Origin: Roseateles_B flavus
GTDB taxonomy: Bacteria > Pseudomonadota > Gammaproteobacteria > Burkholderiales > Burkholderiaceae_C
NCBI RefSeq assembly: GCF_039872765.1
Contig: NZ_JBDPZC010000001.1
Span: forward strand, 992,001 to 1,056,000
Direction: 5' to 3'
DNA length: 64,000 nucleotides
Positions 1 through 9,239 of this stretch are shown here, piece by piece. Each line of letters starts with the position of its first letter. The first letter of the stretch is position 1. The notes under the pieces are model-generated. The model was not told the DNA's origin. It made no database searches and saw nothing but the letters and a program-made list of their open reading frames with translations. Made by a program: the position numbers and the translations under genes.

Positions 1-693
1 GCGGCCACGGGCTTCCAGCACGCGGGTGGGCTCTTGGCTGTCGTCGGCCAGGTAGGCGATGGGGGCGAAGCTTTCGCCGTCGTCGTCGGTCTGGGGCTCC
101 AGGGCGACGTCACCGCCGGCCAGGCGCGTTTCCATCTCCAGGACTTCCTCGCGCTTGACGTTGAGCTCGCGCGCCACGTGCTCGATCTCGGCCTCGCTGA
201 GGCTGGCGCGCTGCACCTGGCCGTCCGCCGCCTCGCCCTTCAGGCTGTGCTTCATGGAGCGCAGGTTGAAGAAGAGCTTGCGCTGGGCCTTGGTGGTCGC
301 CACCTTGACCATGCGCCAGTTGCGCAGGATGTACTCGTGGATCTCGGCCTTGATCCAGTGCATGGCATAGGACACCAGGCGCACGCCCTGCTCGGGGTCG
401 TAGCGCTTGACGGCCTTCATCAGGCCCACATTGCCTTCCTGGATCAGGTCGCCCTGCGGCAGGCCGTAGCCCAGGTACTGGCGGGAGATGGAGACGACCA
501 GACGCAGGTGCGAGAGCACCAGGCGGCCGGCGGCTTCCAGGTCGCCCTGCTCCCGCAGGCGGCGGGCGAAGCCCTGCTCTTCCTCGGGGGTGAGCAGGGG
601 CATGCGGTTCACGGCGGAGATATACGCGTCCAGATTGCCCAGCGACGGGAGCAGGGCCCAGGGATCGCGAACAGTCAGTGCTTGGTTGGACAT
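1..693 (-). CDS. rpoH: RNA polymerase heat-shock sigma factor RpoH (sigma-32), 3' end cut off by the window
   Basis: Directs RNA polymerase to heat-shock promoters. Reading the minus strand from the ATG at 693 gives a sigma-70 family protein with the N-terminal run MSNQALTVRDPWALLPSLGN, region 2 motifs (DLIQEGNVGLMKAVKRYDPE) and the segment QRKLFFNLR. That segment is the RpoH box, which separates sigma-32 from other group 3 sigma factors. About 230 residues are visible; regions 3-4 lie beyond the left edge. A CIRCE operator sits about 50 bp upstream of the start, so HrcA repression is likely. cheW lies upstream on the same strand, but the 120-bp gap with its own operator suggests independent transcription. 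Identity is secure. Confidence 0.95.
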   Translation of the reverse strand, partial: MSNQALTVRDPWALLPSLGNLDAYISAVNRMPLLTPEEEQGFARRLREQGDLEAAGRLVLSHLRLVVSISRQYLGYGLPQGDLIQEGNVGLMKAVKRYDPEQGVRLVSYAMHWIKAEIHEYILRNWRMVKVATTKAQRKLFFNLRSMKHSLKGEAADGQVQRASLSEAEIEHVARELNVKREEVLEMETRLAGGDVALEPQTDDDGESFAPIAYLADDSQEPTRVLEARGR

Positions 694-743
694 GGATGGT
701 TCTCGCTTTCGGTGAAGCCTTTATCAGCTTCGACCCATTCATA

Positions 744-770
744 TTAGCACTCAAATGCGAGGAGTGCTAA
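744..770. promoter_or_regulatory. CIRCE operator (HrcA binding site) upstream of rpoH
   Basis: Perfect 9-bp inverted repeat TTAGCACTC (744-752), 9-bp spacer, GAGTGCTAA (762-770), the exact CIRCE consensus. A candidate -10 hexamer for rpoH, TAATAT on the minus strand (741-746), overlaps the end of the element, so bound HrcA would cover the promoter. The spacer TAGCAC to TAATAT is 17 bp, giving only a weak -35. The operator call is strong; the promoter boxes are tentative. Confidence 0.93.
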
Positions 771-814
771 TCGTCGAGAAAAATCCCCAAGTACTTGATT
801 TATATCGGTTTTGC

Positions 815-1315
815 TCAGTCCATCAGCCCGAAGTCCGGGCTGGCGATCATGGCTTCGATGTCCAGGAGGATCAGCATGCGCTCATGGATGGTGCCCAGGC
901 CGGTCACGAAGCGGGTGTCGATGGAAGAGCCAACCTCGGGGGCCGGGCGGATGGCCGAGCGGGCCATCTCCAGCACATCGGACACTGAGTCCACCACCAT
1001 GCCCACCACGCGGCCCACCACGTTGAGCACGATGACCACGGTGAAGGCATTGGTCTCGGCCTCGCAGCCCAGGCGGATGCGCATGTCCACGATGGGCACG
1101 ATCACGCCGCGCAGGTTGACCACGCCCTTCACGAAGCTCGGCGAGTGGGCGATGCGGGTCGGGGCCTCGTAGGAGCGGATCTCCTGGACCTTGAGGATGT
1201 CTATTCCGTACTCCTCCGCGCCGATGCGGAAGGTCAGGAACTGCAGGGCGGCAGCCGGGCTGTCGGTTTCCACCAGGGCGGTGCCGGTGGCGGGGGCGAG
1301 TTCGGTCGAAGTCAT
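815..1315 (-). CDS. cheW: CheW-type chemotaxis coupling protein
   Basis: Scaffold that links methyl-accepting receptors to the CheA kinase. The protein (166 residues from the ATG at 1315) is essentially one CheW domain. It starts with a short Ala/Thr-rich lead, then LQFLTFRIGAEEYGIDILKV, VVNLRGVIVPIVDMR, and the closing LILLDIEAMI. I chose the ATG at 1315 (MTSTELAP) over the longer start at 1357 because the extra 14 residues are Arg/Pro-rich and outside the domain. No cheA, cheY or receptor gene is in the window, so it is an orphan here. It follows the hybrid kinase on the same strand after 138 bp and could be cotranscribed with it. Confidence 0.9.
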   Translation of the reverse strand: MTSTELAPATGTALVETDSPAAALQFLTFRIGAEEYGIDILKVQEIRSYEAPTRIAHSPSFVKGVVNLRGVIVPIVDMRIRLGCEAETNAFTVVIVLNVVGRVVGMVVDSVSDVLEMARSAIRPAPEVGSSIDTRFVTGLGTIHERMLILLDIEAMIASPDFGLMD

Positions 1316-1453
1316 GGACGGTGTTCTCGGGACGATGCGGGCGCGGGCGCCCTTCACCGGCTATTGTGCACAGGCCGCCCGGACCTCCGCCAATGGAAAT
1401 GCCCTGTGGTGCGACGCAATGCGCGCTCCGAGCTGCCGCATCCACACCGGCCC

Positions 1454-4400
1454 TCAGCGGGCGGTGCCGTCGTCGAACAGGGCGTCCAGCTGTGCCAGCA
1501 GGGTCTGCAGGTCCAGGGGCTTGGTGAGATAGGCCTGCACCCCCAGGGCCTGGGCGGCCGCCTGCTGCTCGGGCAGGGCATTGGCGGAGACGATCAGCAC
1601 CGGCAGGTCCGCCAGCCCGGGCTCCTGGCGGAGCTGGCGAAGGACGTCCAGGCCGTCCATGTCCGGCAGCTGCATGTCCAGCAGGAGCAGGTCGGGGCGC
1701 CGGCTGCGCAGGGCCTGCAGGCCGCTGCGGCCGTCGGCGCGCAGCTCGCAATGCAGGGAAGGGCGTTGGGCCAGCATGGCCAGCATCAGCTCGGCATTGA
1801 CCGGGTTGTCCTCGATGTACAGCAGCTCGCCGCGGCGGGCATAGCTGCGCCGCGCGATGCCGGGCAGCTCATGGACGGCGGCCTGCGGCCCCTCCGCGGC
1901 CGGCAGGCGCAGCACGAAGCAGGCGCCGCTGCTGCCGCCCTCGCTGCCGCCGTTGTCGGGCTTGCTGCCGCCGCGTGCCGCGGGCTCGAAGTCCAGGCTG
2001 CCGCCCATCAGCTCCGCCAGCCGGCGCGAGATCACGAGGCCGATGCCCGTGCCCTCGATGCGGCCGTTCTCCTGGCCCAGGCGGTTGAAGGGCTGGAAGA
2101 GCTGGGCCTGCTGGGCGGGCGTGAGCCCCGGCCCCTGGTCCTGCACGCGGATCTCGATCTGGCCTCCCGCCACGGCCTCGCTGCTGACACGCACCTCGCC
2201 GCCCTGCCTGTTGTACTTGATCGCATTGCTCAGCAGATTGCTCAGCACCTGCTTCAGGCGCGTCGCGTCGGCCTGCACCCAGCGTGCGCCGGCCGCCAGG
2301 CGCAACTCGATGCGCACGCCCTGCCGCTGCCACTGGGCCTGCAGCAGCGCCGACACCTCCTGCAGCTGCGCCGGCAGGTCCTGCCGGTCGAGGCTCAGGC
2401 GCATGGCGCCGCTCTCGATGCGGGAGAGGTCCAGGGTGTCGTTGATCATCTCCAGCAGATGCCAGCCGGCCTGCTGGATCTGGTGGGTCCATTCGTTCTG
2501 GCGCGGCGACAGGGGCGGCTGGCCCTCCAGGCTCAGCAGCTGGGCAAAGCCCAGCATGGCATTGAGCGGCGTGCGCAACTCATGGCTCATGCGGGAGAGG
2601 AACTCGTTCTTCGCGGCGCTGGCGGCCTCGGCGGCTTCGCGGGCCCGCTCCAGGTCGCGCAGGCGGCGCTGGTCTCCGATGTCCTCGACCACGCCCAGCA
2701 GACTGTAGGGCTGGCCATCCTCGTCGCGCAGCACGCTGACCAGCGCGCGCACTTCCACCACGCTGCCGCCGCGGTGCAGGTAGCGCTTGATGCGCTGGTA
2801 GCTGCTGAACTCGCCGCGCAGGAGGGCCTGGCCCATGCGCTTGTCCTGCTCGCGGTCCTCGGGGTGGGTGAGGTCCAGGGTGCGGCGGCCCAGCAGCGTG
2901 GCCAGGGGGTAGCCCACCATTTCGCAGAAGCGCGGATTGGCCTCGCGCACGGCACCGTCCAGCTCGGTGAAGACGATGCCGATGGGGGCGTGCTCGAAGA
3001 TGTTGCTGAAGCGGCGCTCACGATCCTTCAGCGCGGCGGTGGCACGCTCGCGTTCGGCGATCTCATGGCGCAGCGCCGCCGTGCGGTCGCGCACCAGGGC
3101 CTGGACGGTGCTGGTGCGGCCGGTCACGCTCAGCAGCAGAGCGCCTAGCAGGGCCGTGCTGAACAGGGCCACGACGACGAAAGGCAGGCTGCTGGCACTG
3201 GCGATCGTGCCGAGGTCGTTGCGCGGCATGTAGGCGGCGAGCGTCCAGTGACGGCCGGCGAAATCGATCTGAATCTCTCGCTGCGGCAGGTCGGCCCGGC
3301 GCCCGATGCAGCCCGGTGCGCCGGCCAGCTGGCGCGCCGCGCCGTCGCCGCGGTCCAGCAGGCACAGCAGCAGGCCCTTGGGCGACTGCGGGACCTGGGC
3401 CAGCAGCAGGTCGGGCCGCACGGTGGAGAAGACAACGCCAGCCGGTGCCCGGTCCGCCGGCGCCATCACGGGGCGAACCGCGCGATAGACCACCACGCCC
3501 TGCGTCGGCTGCTCGTACTGGCTGAGCATGAAGGCGGCGCTGGCCACGGGCTTGTGGCCCTGCAGCGCCGCGAGCAGGGCCTCGCGGGCATGGGGGATGC
3601 TCAGCACATTGGTGCCCAGCGCCGCGCGGTTGAGCTGCTGGGGCTCGATATGGCGTATCACCACCATGGCCTCGTCGGCAGGAGGCCGGACGTCGCCGCG
3701 GCGCTGGCGGTCGCGGCTGCGGAAGTCCGGCAGACCGTCCTGAACGGCCGCCTGGTCCAGCGAGGCGGCCTCGCGGCGCTCGACGCGGGCGGCAAAGCCC
3801 AGTGCGCTCACGGTGTCATCGATCCAGGGGCCGGCCACCTGACGGAAGGTCTGCTGGCTCATGCCGGGAGCCTGCTCCAGCTGCAGGGCCAGGGCCTGGA
3901 CCGGCACCAGGGGCTGGAGGATGGCCTGCCTGCCGGTGGCGAGCAGGCCGTCGGCCTCGCGCTCGAAGGCATTGCGGGCCGCGTCGTAGTTCCAGGACTG
4001 GACCAACTGGGTGCCGTAGGACATCAGGACCGTGGCCAGCAGCAGGGGCAGGGCGACATTGAGCCGCCGCGGCGCCCAGATCGCGTGCGGCCGACCGATC
4101 AGGCACAGCAGGATGGGCGCACCGATCAGCACGCCCAGCACGTCGCCCATCCACCAGGACAGCCAGCTGTCCAGGGTCTGGTCCGGTGCCAGCGCGCCGC
4201 CGCTGCGCAGGGTCAGCGTCGCCACCGTGGCGCTGATCAGCCCGGCCACGCCGGCGCCGAGCACATTGAAGCGCAGCAGGTCCCAGGGATCGACCAGCAC
4301 CAGGGTGCCGGGCAGCACACGGCGGACCAGCAGAGTGCCGGCCATGGCCTGCAGCATGGCGCCCAGGCCGATCATGCTGGAACTCATCCAGGACATCTGC

Positions 4401-4645
4401 CCCCGCTCCTCCCCCAGCACCAGGTTGAGCAGCAACGAGCCCAGCAGCACGCCCGGGCTCACCCGCAGCCCCCAGCACAGCAGGGCCGCCAGCGCCAGGC
4501 CGGCCGAGGGGAAGAGGGGGATGGCGTAGTTGGGCGCCATGGCCAGCTTCAGGCTCAGCAGGCCCACGCCGGCATAGCCCAGGGTGAGGGCCAGGATGCG
4601 CCACAAGGTCTGCTGCAGTGCGCGGAAACGCTCGTTGGATGTCAT
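1454..4645 (-). CDS. Membrane hybrid sensor histidine kinase (MASE1-CHASE-PAS-HisKA-HATPase-REC)
   Basis: 1063 residues. Residues about 10-210 are a multi-pass membrane sensor of MASE1 type. Residues about 215-480 form a periplasmic CHASE-like domain, closed by a membrane helix at about 486-508. A PAS domain follows (about 545-660), then HisKA with phospho-acceptor His688 in SHELRTPLN. The HATPase has its N box (NLLSNAIKYN, about 803-812) and G boxes (DQGPGL, GTGIGL). A C-terminal receiver has Asp946, phospho-acceptor Asp990 (LLLLDMQLPD) and Lys1042. All catalytic residues are present, so it should autophosphorylate and pass phosphate to its own receiver. There is no output domain and no neighbouring response regulator, so the partner and signal are unknown. 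The start at 4645 (MTSNERFR) excludes a low-complexity Arg/Ser lead that overlaps the LysR gene. Confidence 0.92.
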   Translation of the reverse strand: MTSNERFRALQQTLWRILALTLGYAGVGLLSLKLAMAPNYAIPLFPSAGLALAALLCWGLRVSPGVLLGSLLLNLVLGEERGQMSWMSSSMIGLGAMLQAMAGTLLVRRVLPGTLVLVDPWDLLRFNVLGAGVAGLISATVATLTLRSGGALAPDQTLDSWLSWWMGDVLGVLIGAPILLCLIGRPHAIWAPRRLNVALPLLLATVLMSYGTQLVQSWNYDAARNAFEREADGLLATGRQAILQPLVPVQALALQLEQAPGMSQQTFRQVAGPWIDDTVSALGFAARVERREAASLDQAAVQDGLPDFRSRDRQRRGDVRPPADEAMVVIRHIEPQQLNRAALGTNVLSIPHAREALLAALQGHKPVASAAFMLSQYEQPTQGVVVYRAVRPVMAPADRAPAGVVFSTVRPDLLLAQVPQSPKGLLLCLLDRGDGAARQLAGAPGCIGRRADLPQREIQIDFAGRHWTLAAYMPRNDLGTIASASSLPFVVVALFSTALLGALLLSVTGRTSTVQALVRDRTAALRHEIAERERATAALKDRERRFSNIFEHAPIGIVFTELDGAVREANPRFCEMVGYPLATLLGRRTLDLTHPEDREQDKRMGQALLRGEFSSYQRIKRYLHRGGSVVEVRALVSVLRDEDGQPYSLLGVVEDIGDQRRLRDLERAREAAEAASAAKNEFLSRMSHELRTPLNAMLGFAQLLSLEGQPPLSPRQNEWTHQIQQAGWHLLEMINDTLDLSRIESGAMRLSLDRQDLPAQLQEVSALLQAQWQRQGVRIELRLAAGARWVQADATRLKQVLSNLLSNAIKYNRQGGEVRVSSEAVAGGQIEIRVQDQGPGLTPAQQAQLFQPFNRLGQENGRIEGTGIGLVISRRLAELMGGSLDFEPAARGGSKPDNGGSEGGSSGACFVLRLPAAEGPQAAVHELPGIARRSYARRGELLYIEDNPVNAELMLAMLAQRPSLHCELRADGRSGLQALRSRRPDLLLLDMQLPDMDGLDVLRQLRQEPGLADLPVLIVSANALPEQQAAAQALGVQAYLTKPLDLQTLLAQLDALFDDGTAR

Positions 4646-4673
4646 GGTGGAAGCCGCCTGCCGCTGGGCAGGC

Positions 4674-5576
4674 TCAGCCCGCCTCCTGGTGCTGAAGGTC
4701 CTGGAGGATGGCGCCGAGCGCCTCCGCCACGAACCGGGTCCGCGGCAGCTCGGCGGCACGCCGATGGGCCACGAGGAAGAGCTCGGCCTGGACCGTCGGC
4801 CCGGGCGACAGCGCCAGCCGGACCAGGCCCTGTGTCAGGGCGTGCGCATGCGGCGCGACCGCCAGGACCATGGCGCCCACGCCCGCTCGGCAGGCGGCCA
4901 GCTGGACCAGGTAGTCGTCCGAGCTGAAGACGGGGCGGAAGTCAGGGATGGCGGCGGCCAGCGCCTGGTTGACCGGCAGGTGCTCGTAGGGCGGGGCCCA
5001 GACGATCCAGTCGACCTGCTCGGGCCGCGGCCGCTCCGGCAACTGGCGGGCATAGTCCGGGCTGGCGTAGGCGGCCAGGGGACAGCGCAGTTCGGCCAGG
5101 GTCAGCAGCTCGGCGGAATTGGGGCGCTCCAGGCGCAGCGAGAGCTCCGCCTCGCCGCGCGCCAGGCTGAGGGTCTCCACCCCCGCCAGCACCTCCAGCT
5201 GCAGTCCGGGTGCCGACTGGCGCAAGTGCCCGGCGAGCGGGGCCAGCAGCTCGAAGGCGGGCCCCGGCGCCGCCGCGATGCGGACCTTGCCCTCGAGACG
5301 GTGCGTCGGCCGCATCAGGCGGATTTCGGCCTCCTGGGCCCACTCGGCCATGCGCTGGGCGGCCGGCAGCAGGCGTTCGCCGGCCGCCGTGAGCTCGCAG
5401 CCCTGTGCGCGGCGCGTCACCAGGGGCTCGCCCACGCTGAGTTCCATGTCCGCCAGGCGGCGGCTGACGGTGGCCTGCCCCAGCTGCAGGCTGCGCGCGG
5501 CCTGGCTCACGCTGCCGCCTTCCGCCACGGCCAGGAACAGGCGGACATCGTCCCAACTCAGGGGCCTGCTAGGCAT
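4674..5576 (-). CDS. LysR-family transcriptional regulator
   Basis: 300 residues, the normal LysR length. The N-terminal winged helix-turn-helix is clear (LFLAVAEGGSVSQAARSLQL, then ATVSRRLADME, about residues 13-48), followed by a LysR substrate-binding domain. It belongs to the group that acts on single divergent targets (short linker, GEPLVTRRAQG). The gene lies 28 bp upstream of the hybrid kinase on the same strand, so the two may be cotranscribed. It is also divergent from the broken hydrolase at 5.8-6.8 kb. LysR genes commonly control the divergent neighbour; if so here, the target has been lost. No ligand can be inferred. Confidence 0.9.
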   Translation of the reverse strand: MPSRPLSWDDVRLFLAVAEGGSVSQAARSLQLGQATVSRRLADMELSVGEPLVTRRAQGCELTAAGERLLPAAQRMAEWAQEAEIRLMRPTHRLEGKVRIAAAPGPAFELLAPLAGHLRQSAPGLQLEVLAGVETLSLARGEAELSLRLERPNSAELLTLAELRCPLAAYASPDYARQLPERPRPEQVDWIVWAPPYEHLPVNQALAAAIPDFRPVFSSDDYLVQLAACRAGVGAMVLAVAPHAHALTQGLVRLALSPGPTVQAELFLVAHRRAAELPRTRFVAEALGAILQDLQHQEAG

Positions 5577-5835
5577 CGGCGCTTCCAGAAATGGATGGAT
5601 CCATGCGAATTTAGCGCATTGTCATGTTCAAAACCGGATGGGGCCATGCACCCCATCGGCCCTCTGGAGTCCCCGTGATGCCCCGCACACTTTCCGCCCT
5701 CCGGCTCCCTTGCCCGTGTTCACCCGCCTGCCGGTCCGCCAGCCCGTCCACCCGGGCCGGGCGGTCGGGCCCGGGCACCGCATGGGAGGCCGGGCCTCAC
5801 AGCACCGAGCACGCCTTGCGGCCGCCCAGCGCGCC

Positions 5836-6829
5836 ATGAGCCGGCGCACGCACCTTGCCTGTCTGCTGGCCATGCCGCTGCCGATGCTCCCCCCGCCGCC
5901 TGCTGCACCGGGCGGGGGCAGCCGCTGCCTGCCGATCCGGACCATGCGCCCATTGCCTTACAGGAAGCTGTGCTGCTGGGCGGCAGCCTGCAGAGACTTC
6001 TGATCCGCGGGGCGGACCGCAGCAAGCCCCGGCTGCTCTTCCTTCGTGGCGGTCCGGGCAGCCCCTGCATGGGCTTCGCGCAGCAGTTCCAGTCGCCCCC
6101 CCCCGAGCCGGTGCTGCACCTGCGCCGGCGCTTCCAGCGCGAGCGCCTCTTCCTGTTGGGGCATTCCTGGGGCGCCGACCTGGGCATCCACGAGGCCTGG
6201 CGGCACCCGGAGAACCTGCATGCCTTCGTGGGCACCGGGCAGATGATCGACCTGCTCGAGCAGGAGCGGCAGTCGCACCGCTGGGCCCAGGCCCAGGCAC
6301 GCGCCCGACACGACGACACCGCCGAGCGTGAGCTCGCCGGCCTTGGCGAGCCGGCCTGTGCCGACATCGTCCGCGGCATGAGCACCAAGTACGGAAAGCT
6401 GTGGGCCTACGGCGGCATGATGGAGGGCGAAACCGACCCCGGCCGCTTCGTGCGGGGCATGCTGGGCAGCCCGGACTACTCGCTGCGAGACCTCTGCCAC
6501 TTCGTGCGCGGCAGCCGCTTCTCCCTGCGGTAGCTGGCGCGCAACGAGGGGGCCGGCTTCTGGGCTCTGCAGGCGCCCGGCCCACAGCCGCGCTTCCAGA
6601 CGCCCATCTGCTTCATCGCGGGCGAGCAGGCCCGCGTGAGGCTCGCGTGAGGCCCTCCTGGCTGGTGCGGGCCTACGCGCAGTCGCTGGAGGCGCCGGAC
6701 AAGCAGGTCTTCCTGATTCCCGGGGCGGGCGCATTTTGCGCTCTACACCCATCCCGAGCGCTTCCGCGAGGCCGTGCTGGAGGCGCAGGGGCGCCCGAGG
6801 CCGGGCGGCGAGGGCGGCAGAGCCGATGA
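5836..6829 (+). pseudogene. Decayed alpha/beta hydrolase (proline iminopeptidase-like), several lesions
   Basis: Pieces of one alpha/beta hydrolase appear in successive frames. A possible signal peptide starts at 5836 (MSRRTHLACLLAMPLP). In another frame from about 5915 come LQEAVLLGGSLQRLLIRG, then LLFLRGGPGSP (oxyanion-hole region), and the nucleophile elbow LFLLGHSWGADLG with the serine intact. The stretch expected between the oxyanion region and the elbow (about 60 residues including the usual WDQRG motif) is missing. A TAG interrupts the frame at 6531-6533. The frame then shifts near 6640 to LVRAYAQSLEAPDKQVFLI, and shifts again near 6730 to HFALYTHPERF. At least three frameshifts or indels, one deletion and one stop make a functional product very unlikely. 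Ends are approximate. Confidence 0.85.
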
Positions 6830-6836
6830 GCCCATG

Positions 6837-6860
6837 AAAAAGGGCCCTCGAGAGGGCCCT
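6837..6860 (-). terminator. Rho-independent terminator of ychF
   Basis: Hairpin AGGGCCCT-CGAG-AGGGCCCT (6841-6860). On the minus strand it is followed by a run of T (A run at 6837-6841 on the plus strand). It lies 20 bp past the ychF stop codon. Confidence 0.9.
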
Positions 6861-6879
6861 GTGCTGCTGGATGGCAGGA

Positions 6880-7974
6880 TCAGACGTTGAACAGGAAGTT
6901 CAGCACATCCCCATCCTTGACCACATAGTCCTTGCCTTCGGCGCGCATCTTGCCCGCGTCCTTGGCACCGGCCTCACCCTTGAACTGGATGAAGTCTTCA
7001 AAGGCGATGGTCTGTGCGCGGATGAAGCCGCGCTCGAAATCGGTGTGGATCACACCGGCGGCCTGCGGGGCGCTGTCGCCCTTGTGGATGGTCCAGGCGC
7101 GCACTTCCTTGACGCCGGCGGTGAAGTAGGTCTGCAGGCCCAGCAGGCCGAAGCCGGCGCGGATCAGGCGGTTCAGACCGGGCTCGTCCTGGCCCATCTC
7201 GGCCAGGAACATGGCCTTGTCCTCGTCACTCATCTCGGACAGTTCGGCCTCGGTCTTGGCGCAGATGGCCACCACCGGGCCCTTCTGGGCGGCGGCGTAT
7301 TCCTTCAGGCGGTCGAGGAAGGGGTTGTTCTCGAAGCCGTCCTCGGCCACATTGCCCACGAACATGGCCGGCTTGGCGGTGATCAGGCACAGGGGCTTGA
7401 GCACGGCCAGTTCTTCCTTGCTGAAGTCGATGGAGCGCACCGGCTTGCCTTCGTTCAGCGTGGCTTCACACTTCTTCAGCACCTCGACCAGGCGCAGGGC
7501 GTCCTTGTCGCCGCCGGCCTTGGCCGCCTTGGTGTAGCGCTGCAGGCTCTTTTCAACGGTGGAGAGGTCGGCCAGGCACAGCTCGGTCTGGATGACCTCG
7601 ATGTCGGAGATGGGGTCGACCTTGCCGTTCACGTGGATCACGTTCGGGTCTTCGAAGCAGCGCACCACGTTGACGATGGCGTCGGTCTCGCGGATGTGCG
7701 AGAGGAACTGGTTGCCCAGGCCTTCACCCTTGGAGGCGCCTGCCACCAGGCCGGCGATGTCCACGAACTCCACGATGGCGGGCACGACGCGCTCGGGCTT
7801 CACCACCTCGGCCAGCTGGGCCAGGCGGGGGTCCGGCAGCTCGACCACGCCCACATTGGGCTCGATGGTGCAGAAGGGGTAGTTCTCGGCGGCGATGCCG
7901 GCCTTGGTCAGCGCATTGAAAAGGGTGGACTTGCCGACGTTGGGCAGGCCCACGATGCCGCATTTGAGGCTCAT
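6880..7974 (-). CDS. ychF: Redox/translation-associated P-loop ATPase YchF (OLA1 family)
   Basis: 364 residues, standard for YchF. The G1 motif GLPNVGKST is at residues about 8-16, followed by FVDIAGLVAGASKGEGLGN (G3), and the family's non-canonical G4 in the AMFVGNVAEDGFENN region. The C-terminal TGS domain ends with KDGDVLNFLFNV, the typical YchF terminus. It binds ATP rather than GTP and associates with ribosomes. It is a single-gene unit with its own terminator, divergent from the FAD monooxygenase at 8083. The conserved start MSLKCGIVGLPN fixes the ATG at 7974. Confidence 0.97.
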   Translation of the reverse strand: MSLKCGIVGLPNVGKSTLFNALTKAGIAAENYPFCTIEPNVGVVELPDPRLAQLAEVVKPERVVPAIVEFVDIAGLVAGASKGEGLGNQFLSHIRETDAIVNVVRCFEDPNVIHVNGKVDPISDIEVIQTELCLADLSTVEKSLQRYTKAAKAGGDKDALRLVEVLKKCEATLNEGKPVRSIDFSKEELAVLKPLCLITAKPAMFVGNVAEDGFENNPFLDRLKEYAAAQKGPVVAICAKTEAELSEMSDEDKAMFLAEMGQDEPGLNRLIRAGFGLLGLQTYFTAGVKEVRAWTIHKGDSAPQAAGVIHTDFERGFIRAQTIAFEDFIQFKGEAGAKDAGKMRAEGKDYVVKDGDVLNFLFNV

Positions 7975-8082
7975 GGAAGGCTTTCTGATTGGCGCCAGGG
8001 CTGGCGTGGACGCAAAACCCTGATTTTAAGGCGTCTTGTTCGCTCGCCGGCCGGCGCCCGCGGGGCTGCCTACAATCGAGGC

Positions 8083-9195
8083 ATGGATCCCTATGACATC
8101 CTCATCCGCGGCAGCGGCATCGTCGGGCGCAGCCTGGCGCTGCAGCTGGGCAGCCAAGGCCTGCGCGTGGCCCTGCTGGGCGAGCGCGAGGCGCCGCAGC
8201 GGCAGGGGGAGGATGTCCGGGCCTATGCACTCAATGCCGCCTCGGTGGCCCTGCTGCGCCAGCTCAAGGTCTGGGACGCCCTGCCCGAGGACGCCCGCAG
8301 CCCCGTCTACGACATGTGCATCCGCGGCGACGCCCAGGGCGCGCAGCTGGGCTTCTCGGCCTGGCAGCAGGGGGTGTCGGAGCTCGCCTGCATCGTCGAC
8401 GCCGGTGAGCTGGAGCGCCAGCTGGGCCAGGCCCTGCGCTATGCGCCGCGGGTGGATGTGGTCAGCCAGCCCGTGCCGGCCGCGCTGGAAGCCCTTTGCG
8501 AAGGGCGTGAATCCCGCCGCCGTGCCGAGCTGGGTGTGGCGTTCGAGCCGCAAGCCTACGGGCATCGCGCGATTGCCGCCCGCCTGACGAGTGCCCTGCC
8601 GCACCAGGGCGTGGCCCACCAGTGGTTCCGCTCGCCCGACGTGCTGGCCCTGCTTCCTTTCGATCGGCCACAACCGGCCTGCTCCTTCGGCCTGGTCTGG
8701 TCCCTGCCCGAGGCCCGGGCTCAGGAGCTGCTGGCCCTTGCTGATGACGCATTCGAGGCCGCGCTGACGGAAGCCACCGGCGGTGCTGCCGGCGCGCTGC
8801 GCCTGGCTGGCCAGCGCCAGAGCTGGCCCCTGGCGCTGGCCCGGGCCGGGGCGGTGTCCGGGCCGGGCTGGGTCCTGCTGGGCGATGCCGCGCACCTGGT
8901 GCATCCCCTGGCCGGGCAGGGCCTGAACCTGGGGCTGGCCGATGTCCTGGCCCTGAGCCAGGTCATCGCTGAAAAGGAAAGCTGGCGCAGCCTCGGGGAT
9001 GCCCGGCTGCTGCGCCGCTACGAACGTGCCCGGGCCTTGCCGACCCTGGCCATGGGGGAGCTGACCGATGGTCTGCTCAAGCTGTTTGCCAGCGAGGCCG
9101 CGCCCCTGCGTCGGCTGCGCAACGAAGGCCTGCAATGGCTGGACCGGGCGGCGCCGCTGAAGCGCTGGCTCACCGCCCGAGCCTTGGGGCAATGA
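8083..9195 (+). CDS. UbiH/UbiF-family FAD-dependent monooxygenase
   Basis: 370 residues. An N-terminal Rossmann dinucleotide motif (YDILIRGSGIVGRSLALQL) is followed by a substrate domain, then the FAD ribose-binding GDAAHLVHPLAGQGLNLGLAD signature near residue 267. That signature is typical of the ubiquinone hydroxylases (UbiH, UbiF, UbiI, Coq6). In Burkholderiales a gene of this type is commonly annotated as a ubiquinone-pathway hydroxylase next to dsbC, which matches the gene 44 bp downstream. Which ring position it acts on cannot be read from the sequence. The second residue of the usual GAG motif is Ser here (GSGIVG). A TACAAT hexamer lies 7 bp before the ATG, implying a short or absent leader if it is used. 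Confidence 0.85.
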   Translation: MDPYDILIRGSGIVGRSLALQLGSQGLRVALLGEREAPQRQGEDVRAYALNAASVALLRQLKVWDALPEDARSPVYDMCIRGDAQGAQLGFSAWQQGVSELACIVDAGELERQLGQALRYAPRVDVVSQPVPAALEALCEGRESRRRAELGVAFEPQAYGHRAIAARLTSALPHQGVAHQWFRSPDVLALLPFDRPQPACSFGLVWSLPEARAQELLALADDAFEAALTEATGGAAGALRLAGQRQSWPLALARAGAVSGPGWVLLGDAAHLVHPLAGQGLNLGLADVLALSQVIAEKESWRSLGDARLLRRYERARALPTLAMGELTDGLLKLFASEAAPLRRLRNEGLQWLDRAAPLKRWLTARALGQ

Positions 9196-9239
9196 ACACA
9201 AGCGGGCCCCCGGGGGTACCGATCCACAAGAGGAAGATG

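Noticed and set aside
1145..3148. 667-codon plus-strand open frame over cheW and the kinase
   Set aside because: Low-complexity Gln/His/Ala/Leu protein, the shadow of the real minus-strand genes; no motif.
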